This document shows, piece by piece, positions 12,225 to 37,960 of a stretch of DNA of 64,000 nt. The notes under the pieces were generated by a model, which saw only the letters and a program-made list of their open reading frames with translations, was not told the origin of the DNA and did no database searches. A program made the translations under genes and the position numbers. Positions within the stretch are counted from its first letter, which is position 1; each line of letters opens with the position of its first letter. Source of the stretch: Antedon mediterranea (lineage: Eukaryota; Echinodermata; Crinoidea; Comatulida; Antedonidae); the NCBI RefSeq assembly GCF_964355755.1, contig NC_092671.1, forward strand, positions 39,387,304 to 39,451,303. Reading direction: 5' to 3'.

Positions 12225-12490
12225 TGTTTAAAAACAGTGCGAATTGACGTTTATTCAGAATGAATACAGTAGTAATGTTGCTATTATAAACGAAACTTGT
12301 GTCTGGACTGACAGGATAGTTGAGTTGTAATTGGCGCCAACTTTAATGTATTCATACATACATATCTTTTTAAAAACAATGCGGACTGACGTTTTGTGAT
12401 GTTTATTCAGAATATCAGTAGTAATGTTGCTATTATAAACGAAACTTGTGTCTGGACTGACAGGATAGTTGAGTTGTAATTGGTGCCAAC
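12225..12490. repeat. Tandem duplication, two units of about 125-145 bp
   Basis: The block TTGCTATTATAAACGAAACT through GATAGTTGAGTTGTAATTGG occurs twice (near 12278-12340 and 12427-12485), each preceded by AAACA(G/A)TGCG(A/G)A(T/C)TGACG. Copies differ by a few bases and a short insertion, so the duplication is fairly recent. Confidence 0.8.
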
Positions 12491-13785
12491 TGCAAACTAA
12501 TCGTCCGTCTTTACGAGTGCGTAAAACCCTCAAGTGCAAAATAAACTTTTAAATTATTAGTAATTTAGTCATAAAAGAGTGTATAATTGGGGATTATACG
12601 CGGTAGATCAAAGCCACAGGTAAAACATGATTGCAATTTAACAGTAATTATGACACCTGTATTGTTACTTGTTAGAAAGCAAAGTTGTCCCTCGACCCCA
12701 CTTCAAACGTGTCAAGAATATGTGTAAATGTTGATGCACCTTATACAGGAGACACTAAAGTAATCGATAGCCGCACTTTTCTACTTTGTTTAACCAGTAC
12801 GCACTTTTTCAAGTTGTTTCAAGTGCTCTTTTAATGGTGTAATTATGCTCTGACGATCGCTATTCGGCTCTAAGTCAATTGACTTTCAGATTAAGAGGTT
12901 ACACCACCAATCTGTACTCATTCGTAATGTACCTATGAAAGTAAAAACAACGCTGGCCTTCTAACAATATGCTTCAATATTATAAAGTGTGAAGAAAATT
13001 ATGTTCAAATAAAAAATCACCTGAATAATAATTTCACAGACAAAAATGATAATTTAGAAACAAACGAAAATTCGTTCTTTCATTCGTGTTATAAATATTA
13101 AAACAAAAAAACATTTCAATACTGTCTATCATACACGCCAAAACAATGAAGTGATCGGATATTAATTAAATTTCGGTTCACGTGGGCGCCGTGAAACCTC
13201 AACTTATATTTTAAGCCTGATACAATCTTAAAAGGGCTACATACATTCGATAACATTATATTTATGTAACTCGTGACGGCGGAAAAAATTTGGACAGAAA
13301 ATCAGTTTAGGTTTGTTTAATCCTGTCACTGTCATGGGTTTCTTATGTTTATTTGTATTGTATTACAGGTATCATGTTTTAATTGACGAAATGAATGAAA
13401 TGTTAGCTAATATAGCCGATGTGGATAAATTACATGATAAACTGATAATTGTTTACACCCTCATTTTGGTGGACACAAGTTTCACAATAGACGTTAGGCC
13501 TTCTATAAACAACTCGTCAAAATACCGAATTATTACACAACATAGCCCACAGTATATTAGAATAGGTTTTTGTGTATACAAGATAAGAACATTAGTAGAT
13601 TTTATCCTAATAAATATTTGAATGGATTATCGTTATGCGTGTCCACAAACTAAGCTCTGGTAATTCATATTAAGTAAAGTAAAAGACGTCTTTTAATAAT
13701 TAAAACTTTCCACCACCTGAACAAACCATAAACCATTAAACGATTCCGTTTATTTTGGTTAATATTAAATGGTTATTTTTTGTTT

Positions 13786-13943
13786 GACTACACTATCAAA
13801 CTTTATATGACAAAAAAATGTAATGTGCCCAAATATGGACATGATGATGTCATATCACTACCATATTTGAGCATACCACTACCATATTTGAGCACATCAC
13901 ACTTTTTTTGTCAAACTAGTTTGATAGTGTAGACAGAGCTTTA
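13786..13943. mobile_element. MITE family 1 copy
   Basis: Palindromic ends CTACACTATCAAACT and AGTTTGATAGTGTAG, with inner TGACAAAAAAATGTAATGTGCCC and CACATCACACTTTTTTTGTC. Contains one CCAAATATGG box; the CCATATTTGA variants have lost the last G. Confidence 0.85.
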
Positions 13944-14878
13944 TAGATGCTAGTGAAGAAAAAGATGAGAGCGCGGTTACGTCATGTCGACGCGTCCATC
14001 AACGTCACTTATTATCCAATATTAAAGTTGTGAACAACGCGAAAGGAATACATCTCTTTCATTCCTTAGTCAATCTCAGTGATTACATCTAACAGAAATG
14101 AATTAATAATTTAAAAACAAATTCTGATACTAATCCAGTAATCGAACTAATTACCTCACTCACGGGTATCAATTGTCAGGACGCCCCTCACCTGCCCCAA
14201 CCCGTCCAGTCCAACCTACAGTAGCCCATTAGCCTATGAGTAACTTATATTCGTTACATGTAACCGAAACTTTACCTCAGCTTATGCAAATCTGCTGTCG
14301 TTTCAATTAATTCGTGAGTAAATGAAAAGAAATTGTCGAAAACAATACAGTTTTTCGTCGTCATATGCTGTGTTGTACGATCGGGGTTAAGGCTGCTCTT
14401 TTGTTCCTAACTATTGAATTACCTCAGTTTTTCTTTAGTTCGCAATCTGTCAATTCGTGTAGGCCGTGTAGTAATTCATTGGGTAGATTTCATTTTGTTA
14501 TCGACACCATTGCCCGATGGACGGAAACAATAACTAATTTCTTGAGAACGCTGGAATCAAATTTCGTTAACAAAACTCTTGCTGATAGTTTTAATGTGAT
14601 TAGTTTAATGATGCGGGGTAATTGTTGCCGTATCACTTAGATCAATTTCACAAATATTTCAATAAAGAGAAATGCATTTTAGAAATTATTTCTTTAACAT
14701 TTTCCCTAAAGATTATTAATAATAGATCGTTTTTCTATGTTCGTTTCATCGTTTATTTACCAAGTTGGTTAAATCGATTTTCTGTAGGATGGTATGATAG
14801 GAGACTTCTGTATCGATGTACTTGATATCTGTCCAGACTACAGAAATAGTAAATATGACAAACCCCGATTCATAACTA

Positions 14879-15070
14879 AAGCTCTGTCTATACTATCAAA
14901 CTTTATATGACAACAATGTGATGTCCCCATATATGGACATGATGATGTCATATCACTACCATATGTGGGCATACCAATACCATATTTGGGCACATCACAC
15001 GCACATTAAAAAAATAAATGTACATCACACATTTTTGCCACATAAAGTTTGATAGTGTAGACATAGCTTT
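14879..15070. mobile_element. MITE family 1 copy, abutting a family 2 MITE
   Basis: Ends AAGCTCTGTCTATACTATCA and TGATAGTGTAGACATAGCTT. The interior has CCATATATGG and CCATATTTGG. A family 2 element begins directly at its right end, with no intervening bases that I can assign. Confidence 0.85.
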
Positions 15071-15230
15071 AAGTGTGGTTCTCACTAGGAACGCAATGCA
15101 AGGACGTAGATGCAACGGAAGCAAATTGACAAATGACAAGCGATAGTTGAAATAATATATCGCTTGTGATTCGTCAAATCACTAACGTTGCGCTTGCGTT
15201 GTTGCGTTGCTTTCTAGTGGGAACTAAGCG
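15071..15230. mobile_element. MITE family 2 copy
   Basis: Imperfect palindrome: TGTGGTTCTCACTAGGAACG and CTTTCTAGTGGGAACTAAG at the ends, with inner arms GACAAGCGATAG / ATATCGCTTGTGATT around a short AT spacer. Confidence 0.85.
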
Positions 15231-16352
15231 TTTTATCGGGATTTATTTTCGTTGAGCTTCGCTGCTATCGTTACTCTCTGACTAGACAAGCCACGCCCGA
15301 ATACACCACAGGGTCAAACAATACCCCCGATTCTTTCTCCAGATTTCGTTGTAACTTTTTGGGTCACAAACACTCATTATTGTTTTTGTTTCACAATATG
15401 CTTTTATTATTGCGATTTGCTGCTAATAACATAAGTCAACACATCTAATAATTTCAGATATTATGTTTTCAAAATCAGCATCCGGTCAATTGCACCATGA
15501 CGAAGGAGGAGCGATTAACAAGAAATATATAAGATTTAAATTGAGGTTATTTCGACTTGATTCAAAAGTAAATAGAAACACTTGAACGTTAACAACTTTG
15601 AAAGGAAACTCTACTTGTATTAATCGATTCCAAATAAACTCGAGTTTTCTTTCCACTCGTGTCGGGCTGTATAATGTAACGTTTGGCGCGCGCGTACAAT
15701 AAACGATATTCGTCTAAGAGCCACTTAGCTTATCAATTATTACCATTTACGGCCAATTTTTATATTGCGTAGACTGAAATAGAACAGATTTTGTTAGGGT
15801 CTTTAGTGACTACAAACCATTTGTTCTAATTGAGAATATGAGTAACGATTGAGAAGACACTTTACATTTTATTTATCAATATCTCCACTAATATACTTCT
15901 TATGAAAAATGAATTACTAATGTAAACAAAAGGCACTGGAAAAGACCGAGCAAAATACACTAGAATGTGTTTGTAATTTAGCGCAATTGAATTCTATATG
16001 AAGTAAAATCGTCATTAGCGTTTGACTCGAAATATCGCAGTTAATTAGTTATTTCATTAATTGAATTTCGTATGGCAAGTACACATTGTTCATTTAGCGT
16101 TGATAATAAAACAATAACTTATAGGTACCGATATAATAGGCCTAAGTGTAATTGTTGTTTCATTTGACATGTGAGAAACCGACAATTCAGAAGATTCTAT
16201 AAGGTTGCAAGAATCCTGATCACAAGACAAAAGACTGGCAATATTTCAATCATATATATTTTTCTTTTTTTTTTCTTCAAAATAAACATAGATAGGCATA
16301 TATACAGTAGTAAATAAAACAAAAATAAAGATGTGACTTTAATAAGCTTATT

Positions 16353-16625
16353 GTATAGTTTAATAAAGTTAATCTTTACCGTAACAAAAAGAATGTTTTC
16401 GCTTTATAAAATGACAAAATCAATGGTTAAATTCAACTTAAAATCCATTGGATGGCAGCCAATTTGACTATATTATGTTCGCTTTAAATTACATTTTTTT
16501 CAGGTAAATACATTTTTTCGATCTAATTTCTGGTCAAAGTGGATAACTATTATGTGACATTAAAATAACATATTAAAAAAACCATTTTTAATAATTATTT
16601 TTTCAGGAGGACAATACATCTTTAA
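16353..16625. mobile_element. MITE family 4 copy (left end eroded)
   Basis: The right terminus reads GGAGGACAATACATCTTTAA. Interior landmarks shared with other copies are TTTAATAAAGTTAATCTTTA, TTATAAAATGACAAAA, TTCGATCTAATTTCTGGTCA and GGATAACTATTATGTGACAT. Confidence 0.7.
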
Positions 16626-16670
16626 TGTTTCATTTGTTATTATGCATTTATACAGTCTTCTCTCGATCTT

Positions 16671-16921
16671 TCAATTATAATAATTTAGCGCAGTATGTTT
16701 CATTGCATACATATTATAATAATTTAGCGCAGTATGTTTCATTGCATACGTATTATAATAATTTAGCGCAGTATGTTTCATTGCATACGTATTATAATAA
16801 TTTAGCGCAGTATGTTTCATTGCATACGTATTATAATAATTTAGCGCAGTATGTTTCATTGCATACGTATTATAATAATTTAGGGCGCAGTATGTTTCAT
16901 TGCATACGTATTATTATGTAA
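16671..16921. repeat. 39-bp tandem repeat, about six units
   Basis: The unit starts TTATAATAATTTAGCGCAGT and ends TTTCATTGCATACGTA. Units differ by single bases; the last has a GG insertion. Because 39 is a multiple of three, it stays open in frames on both strands, but the predicted peptides are repeats of noncoding sequence. Confidence 0.9.
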
Positions 16922-17404
16922 AGGAATTAATCAGTTTAAACAACTTGTGAACTTGTTCTATTTATCCAAGTGTTTGAATTTATGGAGTAGTAATCATGTT
17001 TAATCACCAGATTTTGTTGGCATTATTATCTCGACTAGTTAATTTAAACCAATTTGTAGATAACAAAATATAACATGCAGTTGGTGAAATGAAGATAGTT
17101 TAAACGAACGCGGAGAAGCTTTGAGAATATTTTATCGTATCTCACCTGGTGGTTAATCTAATTGTTAAGCGACTTAATTAAAGTCGATAAGAATGGCTTA
17201 AACGTGACGAATTACTCATTCGTATCAGGTAAATCTACATCCACTATACACAGCCTTATCTATGTTATCTCAAATAGTGCACTGTTAGTACTAATACACA
17301 CACAAGATATTTTCGAATTTGAAATAATAACATATATTATCACTTCGTAATTCGTGTTAATTGTTTAATGTCAAATTCTCTTAAATTAGTATTTTGTTTT
17401 TCTT

Positions 17405-17600
17405 CTTTATGTTGCGATATAGTGCGGTATGTTGCGATACAGTGCGATATAGTGTGATACATTGTGATATGTTGCGATATAGTGCGATATGTTGCGATAT
17501 AGTGCGTTATGTTGCGATATAGTGCGATATGTTGCGATACATTGTGATATGTTGCGATATAGTGCGATATGTTGTTGCGATATGTTGTTGCGATATAGTG
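17405..17600. repeat. Low-complexity GCGATA-rich repeat
   Basis: About 190 bases of alternating ATGTTGCGATA and TAGTGCGATA words with no strict period. It leaves an open minus-strand frame that I regard as noise. Confidence 0.85.
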
Positions 17601-17660
17601 CGGCTCTAATCCAATAATTATTTGTTGTTATATAATTCACCAGCAATTAGTATTTTATTG

Positions 17661-17802
17661 AGCTCTGTCTACACTATCAAACTAGTTTGACAAAAACACG
17701 TGATGTACCCAAATATGGTAGTGATATGCTCAAATGGTAGTGATGATCATCGTGTCCATATGGGCACATAATAATTGATATACCTAGTGTCGACAGAGCT
17801 TT
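17661..17802. mobile_element. MITE family 1 copy
   Basis: Left end AGCTCTGTCTACACTATCAA, right end TAGTGTCGACAGAGCTTTA, with one CCAAATATGG box. The right arm is partly decayed. Confidence 0.8.
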
Positions 17803-18569
17803 ATTATTATTATTTTTACAGTTATAATGGTATATTGCTAATGTAATGTTTAAAAACATAAACAGTCCATAGCTATACAAAGCAGCAATAATAAATATAA
17901 ATTTAAAAGAAAGCTAAAGTAGGCCTCAAAGACTCATTCAATTTCAAAAGACCTTTTACTTTTTTTAAATATTTTGTGGTTCACCACCACCTTTATTAAT
18001 GCAATGTTTCAATAGGCCTATTACTTTGTTATTACTATTTGTCATCATTAGACCTATTACTATTTCCCTCATAATTTTGATAACTAAATATAAATGACTT
18101 CGGTAAAAGGCAACTGAAATAATCAAAGATTTCTAAACAGCGCCACTTGCCTCAGCATAAGATGACAATATCAGCAACTTAGTTGATTGCAATTAAACGT
18201 AAAGTTCATCGTCATTTACTTATAATCTTGAAAAGAGAGCAGTAATCATCTAGGTTTCAAATGCTCACGTGATGATGAAACCAATTAACTGATAACAAGT
18301 CCAAGTGGGGTTTTTTTTCTGGTTGTAAATTGGTAAAGATGTTTCATTTAATCAACAACGTCTAAATTAATTTCAAACGAGATAAATTTGTAACAGAGAA
18401 AAATTGCTCTTTGTCAATTAATATGGAATTCCATTGATGTTGGTATTTCGACACTTAACGTTATAAATATGGCAATGATGATTTCATATTTCAACATTTA
18501 GTAATAAAAATGTCATGTTCATTCATCCGATACCCGTACTGTAATTTGTATGATTTATTTCTTTTTTAT

Positions 18570-18619
18570 TTTTAAATGCGCCTTGAGCACTCTGGAGTGG
18601 TATGTGCGCTATAAAAATC

Positions 18620-18654
<35 letters not shown>

Positions 18655-18655
18655 G
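18570..18655 (+). mobile_element. SINE 3' tail with (ATT)n
   Basis: GCGCCTTGAGCACTCTGGAG followed by TGTGCGCTATAAAAATCTT and a run of ATT triplets. This is the common SINE tail plan of a GCGCTATAAA stem followed by a microsatellite. Confidence 0.6.
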
Positions 18656-19712
18656 TATCTTGTCTAGCGATTATAAAGAAACATACTGTATCGTGTCTTA
18701 GACACCAAACCGTCCTCACATGGGATGCTAATGGAGATATAAATAAGTTAACTTAACTCTCTTACTTATTTCTCCATGGGATACTGTATGGCGTCTGCTG
18801 ACACATTAGAGTGCCTCTGTTTAGTGTTGCAAGACATGACACTGCGTCAGTCGGCTGTTATTAAATAACGTATCGAAATAAGTCACTTTTATATTTATAC
18901 CCATGTTAAACTAATAATATTCTTTAGTGACCCCATGATGAGACAATAAGTTTTTTTCTTACCTTAGCAACACGAATAAGAAAATCTTCATAACAAATTG
19001 TATTTTAGTTAAATTTATTTATTATGTTGGATTGTTTCGATTAATTCAAATTATTTTGCAGTGTCCTATCTGGACGATACCATTAATGCCACCACGCATA
19101 AAGAAACAAGAAAAACATATTGTTGATAGATTGAGTGAAATATCGTACGTGTCAAATTCCTAACGAAATAATTTAAGGAAATAATTGTAACACATTTTAT
19201 TAGACACTACCTTGGTAAGGCGATGGTATAGTGTGGGGATAATATCCCTAGCCACGGCTAACCCGGCTCGTTCCTTGTTAAACCTAACGCCATATGTGTT
19301 ATGTAAACTCATAGAAATAGGTTGATTGGGCGTGCATTGGGTTGAAAGCGCGAACGACGCGCTATTGAATGGGGTTAGAGACCCGGCTAAATTCACTCGG
19401 TAAGAGGCAGACGACATATAATTTGATTCAGATAATTCATTATAACCACTTATCGAAATGTACGTTGTCACCAGCCGGACTCTTTGAAGTTAATACCACT
19501 AATCAAATAAGACTTAGTCGTCTCGTCACTCTAAGTATCAACTGTCACTTTACATGGCATTACATTGGGATAGAGATGGATAGAACGGGTTAAAACTGTA
19601 AATGATACATTCAATATAGGCCTATGATGCGAATATTAACGAAGATAATAATATTATCTTAGAAAATAGAAATATGGTTTATTCTGTAAACCAATAGGCC
19701 TAATGGTTAATT
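18656..19712. other. Gene-free stretch with a GC-richer block
   Basis: Most is AT-rich. The 19210-19490 block is GC-richer, with CCACGGCTAACCCGGCTCG and GCGCGAACGACGCGC. It is open on the minus strand for 104 codons, but I see no known domain or splice signals that would support a gene. Confidence 0.4.
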
Positions 19713-20047
19713 TTAAAGATTTATTGTCCCCCAAAACATGAAAAATGAAGATTAAATTTTAAAAATCGGACTTTAAATATATATATAAATAATAGGCCAT
19801 TTTGCAGTTTTAATAAAGTTATTCACTTCTGTAAATAAAAAAATAATTTCTTCACTTATAAAATGACAAAAGAGACGTATAATTTTAACCAAAAACCATT
19901 GTCTGACAGAAAATTTAAGTATTTTTTGCTTTAAATTTAATTTTTTTTTTCGATCTGGTTTTTGGTCAAAGTGAATAACTATTATGAGAAATTAAAATGG
20001 CATATTAAAATTGGAAAAAAAAATTGTTAGGGGGACAATATCTTTAA
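19713..20047. mobile_element. MITE family 4 copy, full length
   Basis: Left terminus TTTAAAGATTTATTGTCCCC and right terminus GGGGGACAATATCTTTAA form an inverted repeat. Interior arms are AGTTATTCACTTCTGTAA / GTGAATAACT and AACCATTGTCTGACAG. Confidence 0.8.
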
Positions 20048-20589
20048 GTTAGTAAATTCGCACGGCTGCCGTTTAAACGTTTAATAATACGGCGGAAAAT
20101 ACAATATCCGATACTGACAGCATTTGGATCATTTACAAATACAAAAATCAGCTCTCCGCATTCGTTGTCATAATTGAATATTTAAAGCAATAACTTAGTG
20201 GTTATTGACGATTAATTACCGTGTATCTGAACGCATACATTATCAGTAAACTTAATTTCGACCAATGTTTGCAGAAACTGTAGCGTGTTTGCAAACTATT
20301 TAACTCTTTCAACTTATAATAACCAATCGTGCTTATTTATATTGAACGTGGTAGCGTTAAGAATCCGCTTACTGCTTAATCAATTGTCAATAATAGAAGA
20401 ATCGGTCGTGTTCATAATACTCATTTCATACGTATGAAATGTCAACGCCCCTTGTTTAAGTTATTTGTATTGTTAAGTTCAGAGAACCAACCGTTTTTCT
20501 TTCAATTCTTAAATCATAATCAATTGTCAATAAGAACCGTATTTACAAGTCTCGTTTTTAATAAAAGTTTGATAAACGCGTTTTGGATA

Positions 20590-20700
20590 TTGTCAACGCG
20601 TTTTGTAATGTAACGTAAAAAGCGTAACGTAATGTAAAAAAACGTAACGTAATGTAAAAAAACGTAACGTAATGTAAAAAACGTAACGTAATGTAGATTA
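20590..20700. repeat. Short tandem repeat of AACGTAACGTAATGTAAAA, about five units
   Basis: Near-perfect units of 18-20 bases that vary only in the length of the A run. Confidence 0.85.
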
Positions 20701-21734
20701 AATTAGACCACACCATCTTCGTTGTTCCCTCTCTTCCCTTCGTTTTCTTCAGAATCTATGTCTTATCAGGTTTATTATAATGCTTGCGTTTTTTAACATT
20801 TGAACACCTCTCTAAACTATTTACCTACATTATAGATTAAAACAACTTTTAAGTGGAATATGTATGCTTTCATTATCTGTAATTAATAAGATGGACGTGC
20901 TCACAAAATTGTATCAATTAGATCGACGAAGTATGAAACGCCGATAGCGACCCTATGTCTCCCTTTACGACGAATTAAATCTCATCTCATTTCCAATTTA
21001 CATGGTATAGTCTTACAAACTTTAATTTGATTTAGCTTGTTATCAAGACAGTCTCTTATGCTACTACACCGAGTATCTACTCTCTTTTCACAAGCAATTA
21101 CAGAAAATAGCTTTTTACATTTTTATCAAATTAATTGAGTTATTAGGCTTTGGAAATAGGCCGTGATTCGCATCAATACGGTGTTGATATCAGACTAACA
21201 CGTTTTGTTTAATTTAATCAATCTTAGAGGTAATTGACTATGTTGTACGATTGATTATTGTTTTCTGGCATGTCTTTAATATTACACAATAGTGCCTTTA
21301 AACAAACTAGAGATTTTCTAATAGCTTCATATTCCATGTTCATTTCTCACATTTTCTGCAGATGTTATACAAATTACCCCGCCCCCGACATTTTTGTTTT
21401 TCGTTAAAATAATAAAACAAGACACAATAACCAATTCAGTTTAATAATGGTTTATTTAAAATGACAATCATAATATATTACAGCAACATACTTTGGCACC
21501 ATTCACAATTTATATACTGGATCATTATATACACAATATTTACATTTTTGGCAAGCACAACAATGATTACATATTAATCACTGTATTTTAAACGTAAAGT
21601 GTGGAATTTATACGTATTTATTTGTAATAAAAATAATTACTGTTTTAGGCCGTATACATTGGTTTTAAATTCAAAAGCTATACGTCAATTTAGAAAAAAA
21701 AAAGCTTATGTACGTACTAAAGCGTGGTTCCTAT

Positions 21735-21918
21735 TAAGTTTGGTTCCCACTAGAACGTAACGCAAGGACGTAAACGCAACGCAAGCGTTTTAACCAATGA
21801 CAAGCGAAGTTATAGACAGTTAGCAATCACAAGCGAATAAGCCATCGCTTGTGATTGGTCAATTCACTTGCGTTGCGTTACGTCCTTGTGTTGCGTCGCT
21901 AGTGGGAACCACGCTTTA
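21735..21918. mobile_element. MITE family 2 copy (first of an adjoining pair)
   Basis: Ends TTTGGTTCCCACTAGAACG and CGTCGCTAGTGGGAACCACG enclose GACGTAAACGCAACGCAAGC and its reversed partner. A second copy follows directly at 21919. Confidence 0.85.
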
Positions 21919-22052
21919 GAGACGCAACGCAAGGACGTACGCACAACGCAAGCGAGTTTCACCAATGACAAGCGACTTTTCGAATAATCCATCGCTTGTC
22001 AACTACGTTGCGTTACGTCCTTTTGTTGCGCCGCTAGTGGGAACCAAGCTTA
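21919..22052. mobile_element. MITE family 2 copy (second of an adjoining pair)
   Basis: Begins GAGACGCAACGCAAGGACG, lacking its own GGTTCCCACTA start, and ends GCTAGTGGGAACCAAGCTT. It appears to share the junction with the preceding copy. Confidence 0.85.
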
Positions 22053-22293
22053 AGAGATTGTCTAGGCCTTTATGATAAGCAACTCAATATAACAATTTGC
22101 AACAACCAATAACACTAAAATTAAACACCATAAATCAGTTATTTTAATATCTTATATTATTTATTAAATACAATTAAATGTCCTATAAAGCTTAATATCT
22201 TTGGCACTATTAGATCCTTTGGTCGACAATGTATGCAGCAAACATGAACATACAAAAAACGTACGTCATAACGTATGCCTTTCATATAAATAG

Positions 22294-22615
22294 TTAAAGA
22301 TATATTGGCCCCTGAAAAATAATTTTTTTTTTACATTTTTTGTTGAATATGTCATTTTAATGTCACATAATAGTTATTCACTTGGAGCAAAAACTGGATC
22401 AAACAAAAATTATTTACCTTAAAAAATTTAATTTACAGCAAAATACTTAAAATTGTCTGTGGTCAGACAATGAGTTTTTTGTTAAAATTAACAGTTTATT
22501 TTGTCTTTTGTTCTACAGAAGTGAATCATGTTATTAAAACTGAAAAATGGCATATTAAAAGTCTGATTTTATTAATTTAAATTTGTTATGATTTTGGGGG
22601 ACAATACATCTTTAA
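22294..22615. mobile_element. MITE family 4 copy, full length, reverse orientation to the copy at 19713
   Basis: Left terminus TTAAAGATATATTGGCCCC, right terminus GGGGGACAATACATCTTTAA. The interior order is reversed relative to the 19713 copy, with the CTGTGGTCAGACAATG block after the AAAGTAAATT-type arm. Confidence 0.8.
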
Positions 22616-23172
22616 GGTGAGATTAATCTTACTATTGTTTTAACGTACAACTCCGCTTCTTTAACCTCAACTCCGCGTTGGGCTGGCCCATTGTTAAAAG
22701 TATTTGGAATGCTTTTTTATTATCAAAACATTAATTATTGCATCATTTTAAACATCATTTTAAATATTGATTAAAAATGTTTATTTTTTCTTAAAAATTT
22801 ACTTAAAATGGCAATTTTTGTACAAAAAAATCCAGCCACACTTAATCAATACACACTTTACGGTACATTAATATCGTACAAACTTTGGTATATTTGAATG
22901 GTGGTTAAAAAACTCACAATATTAATATTACAAAATATAGATCTCATTCCAAGTCAATTTTCTCGACATGTGTCTCTAGTCTCTTTCGTGAGTTGTCTGT
23001 GATGTTAGAACACACGATAAGCGAAATCAAAATATGATCTAACCGGCGCGGCGTACAAACAAACATTTTGAGACGCGCGCGTTTGCCTGTCCTTGTTTCG
23101 TCATACGCGAACCAATCCTGAAATGTGGTTGAAGAAAGATCTATGTAGAGGAAAAAAGGGTGTGATCGGATA

Positions 23173-36542
<13,370 letters not shown>

Positions 36543-37960
36543 GTTCCTCTGTAGTACAATAAAGTTTTCTAAATATTTCATAGATTAATATAATATATTC
36601 AAATCAATTTGTCAAATCGCTTTAAAAGAGTCCAAACTTATTGAATTATTTGTCACTAAAATGAGAATGTAACTTCAGTGTCCGTCGTTAAATGGCATTA
36701 GCAGCAATTGAGTATATTACACAAAGATTTCCTCCAACCAATACATGTGTGATGTGAACTTGGCCTCCTCGTAGCCTTTATGACTTTCTATGATACCATC
36801 ACTTTATTTCAACTAATCATCTGCTACAGTTCCTATTATTATATCACGTATAATCCAACATAACAATACGGCCCTCTGATTGGTCAGATTTATGTAAACG
36901 AATTCAATATACAAAATGGAATTGGTGGGTGGACGCATAATTAAGCCGCAAAATTATGTGTTGACACCATTGGCGAATGATCAATCATAATCGGCTTCCC
37001 TTATCTGCTCATGCGTACAAGAATCAACACTATTATTAACTGCCGCACCATTTGTTTTGTGATTTTGATCAAACTCTGTCGAGTTTGTTTTGTGTCGGTA
37101 ATATTGTTTGTTTTAAAGGTTTTGACAAAACAAACGTTTTTAAAATTTAAATCATTTTTTAAACAGGTCAATGTACTGAATGAAATAATAATAATATAAA
37201 TTAATAATTTAATATCTTAAATATTATTATTTTTATTATTGAATATTATGTATCATAATATGTATTTAAGTGTAAAAAAAGTAATACTGTAATAGTGGTT
37301 TGAACCCGTGACAATGCCGAATGGTCAAAACACTGACAAAACACATATTATTTACATTTACATTTCCCCGCTGTATGCTTTTCAACATATACCCTAAATT
37401 CACATGCGTCCCCGGACGCAGCTCCCTGGACTATACCATTTATCATACACCCCTGATATGACGAGCCGTAACGGTACGCGGAAAACCACGTAGCTTGTCC
37501 CACATAGAATTATAATTTGTATCTATCCTGAGCGGAAACCGCCCGTCCACTCCGCGTTATGTGTAAATGGTCATAAGGAATAACGTAGATTCTATAATGT
37601 TATTACCGTGTGAATTGGCCTATAGGCAGTTCCCGTCTTATACGTACTGAATGAAAGAACAGAAACAAAACCGAATTGTGTGTCGATATAGAGGGCGCGC
37701 TGTAAGTTGCTGTCTGCTACTTTCCATCTTTGTGTCGCATAGTATGCTTTGTAAACAGAAGTATTGAATATTCATGATTTTTCTGGAATGATAATTAGCG
37801 TATACAAGAGGGCAGCATACTAATAGATGGAATGTTACACAGGTGTAGTTCTTACAGAACGTTACATTCAGACTTGTAATCTCTTGGCACGCGTTGAGCC
37901 AGTACCTTTGACGAAATCACACTTTTTTGCCTCGACTCTTAGAACTAATTACAAGTCAAA
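36543..37960. promoter_or_regulatory. Divergent upstream region shared by MNX1 and the Q-rich gene
   Basis: The two start codons face away from each other across 1.4 kb with no MITE. An AT-rich centre (37190-37270) separates two more complex halves. The right half has a GC-richer block (37370-37740) with GAGGGCGCGCTG. No TATA box stands out. That both promoters lie here is inferred from gene orientation. Confidence 0.5.

Larger units (their letters stand above)
8012..13785. other. Intergenic stretch downstream of RSU1
   Basis: I found no supported gene. It includes RSU1 3' UTR sequence of unknown length, an (ATA)n run near 8110, a retroelement tail (10395-10560), a MITE 4 fragment (10685-10830), a SINE (11080-11311) and a 125-bp tandem duplication (12225-12490). 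The longest open frames, such as the one at 13313-13621, look like chance. Confidence 0.5.

Noticed and set aside
13313-13621. A 102-codon plus-strand open frame.
   Set aside because: AT-rich composition, no domain, no conserved context; likely chance.
16671-16921. Open reading frames of 62-98 codons on both strands.
   Set aside because: They exist because a 39-bp repeat lacks stops; no domain, start context or splice signals.
19160-19471. A 104-codon minus-strand open frame in a GC-richer block.
   Set aside because: No recognisable domain, no supporting splice sites, and no similarity to a known protein that I recall.
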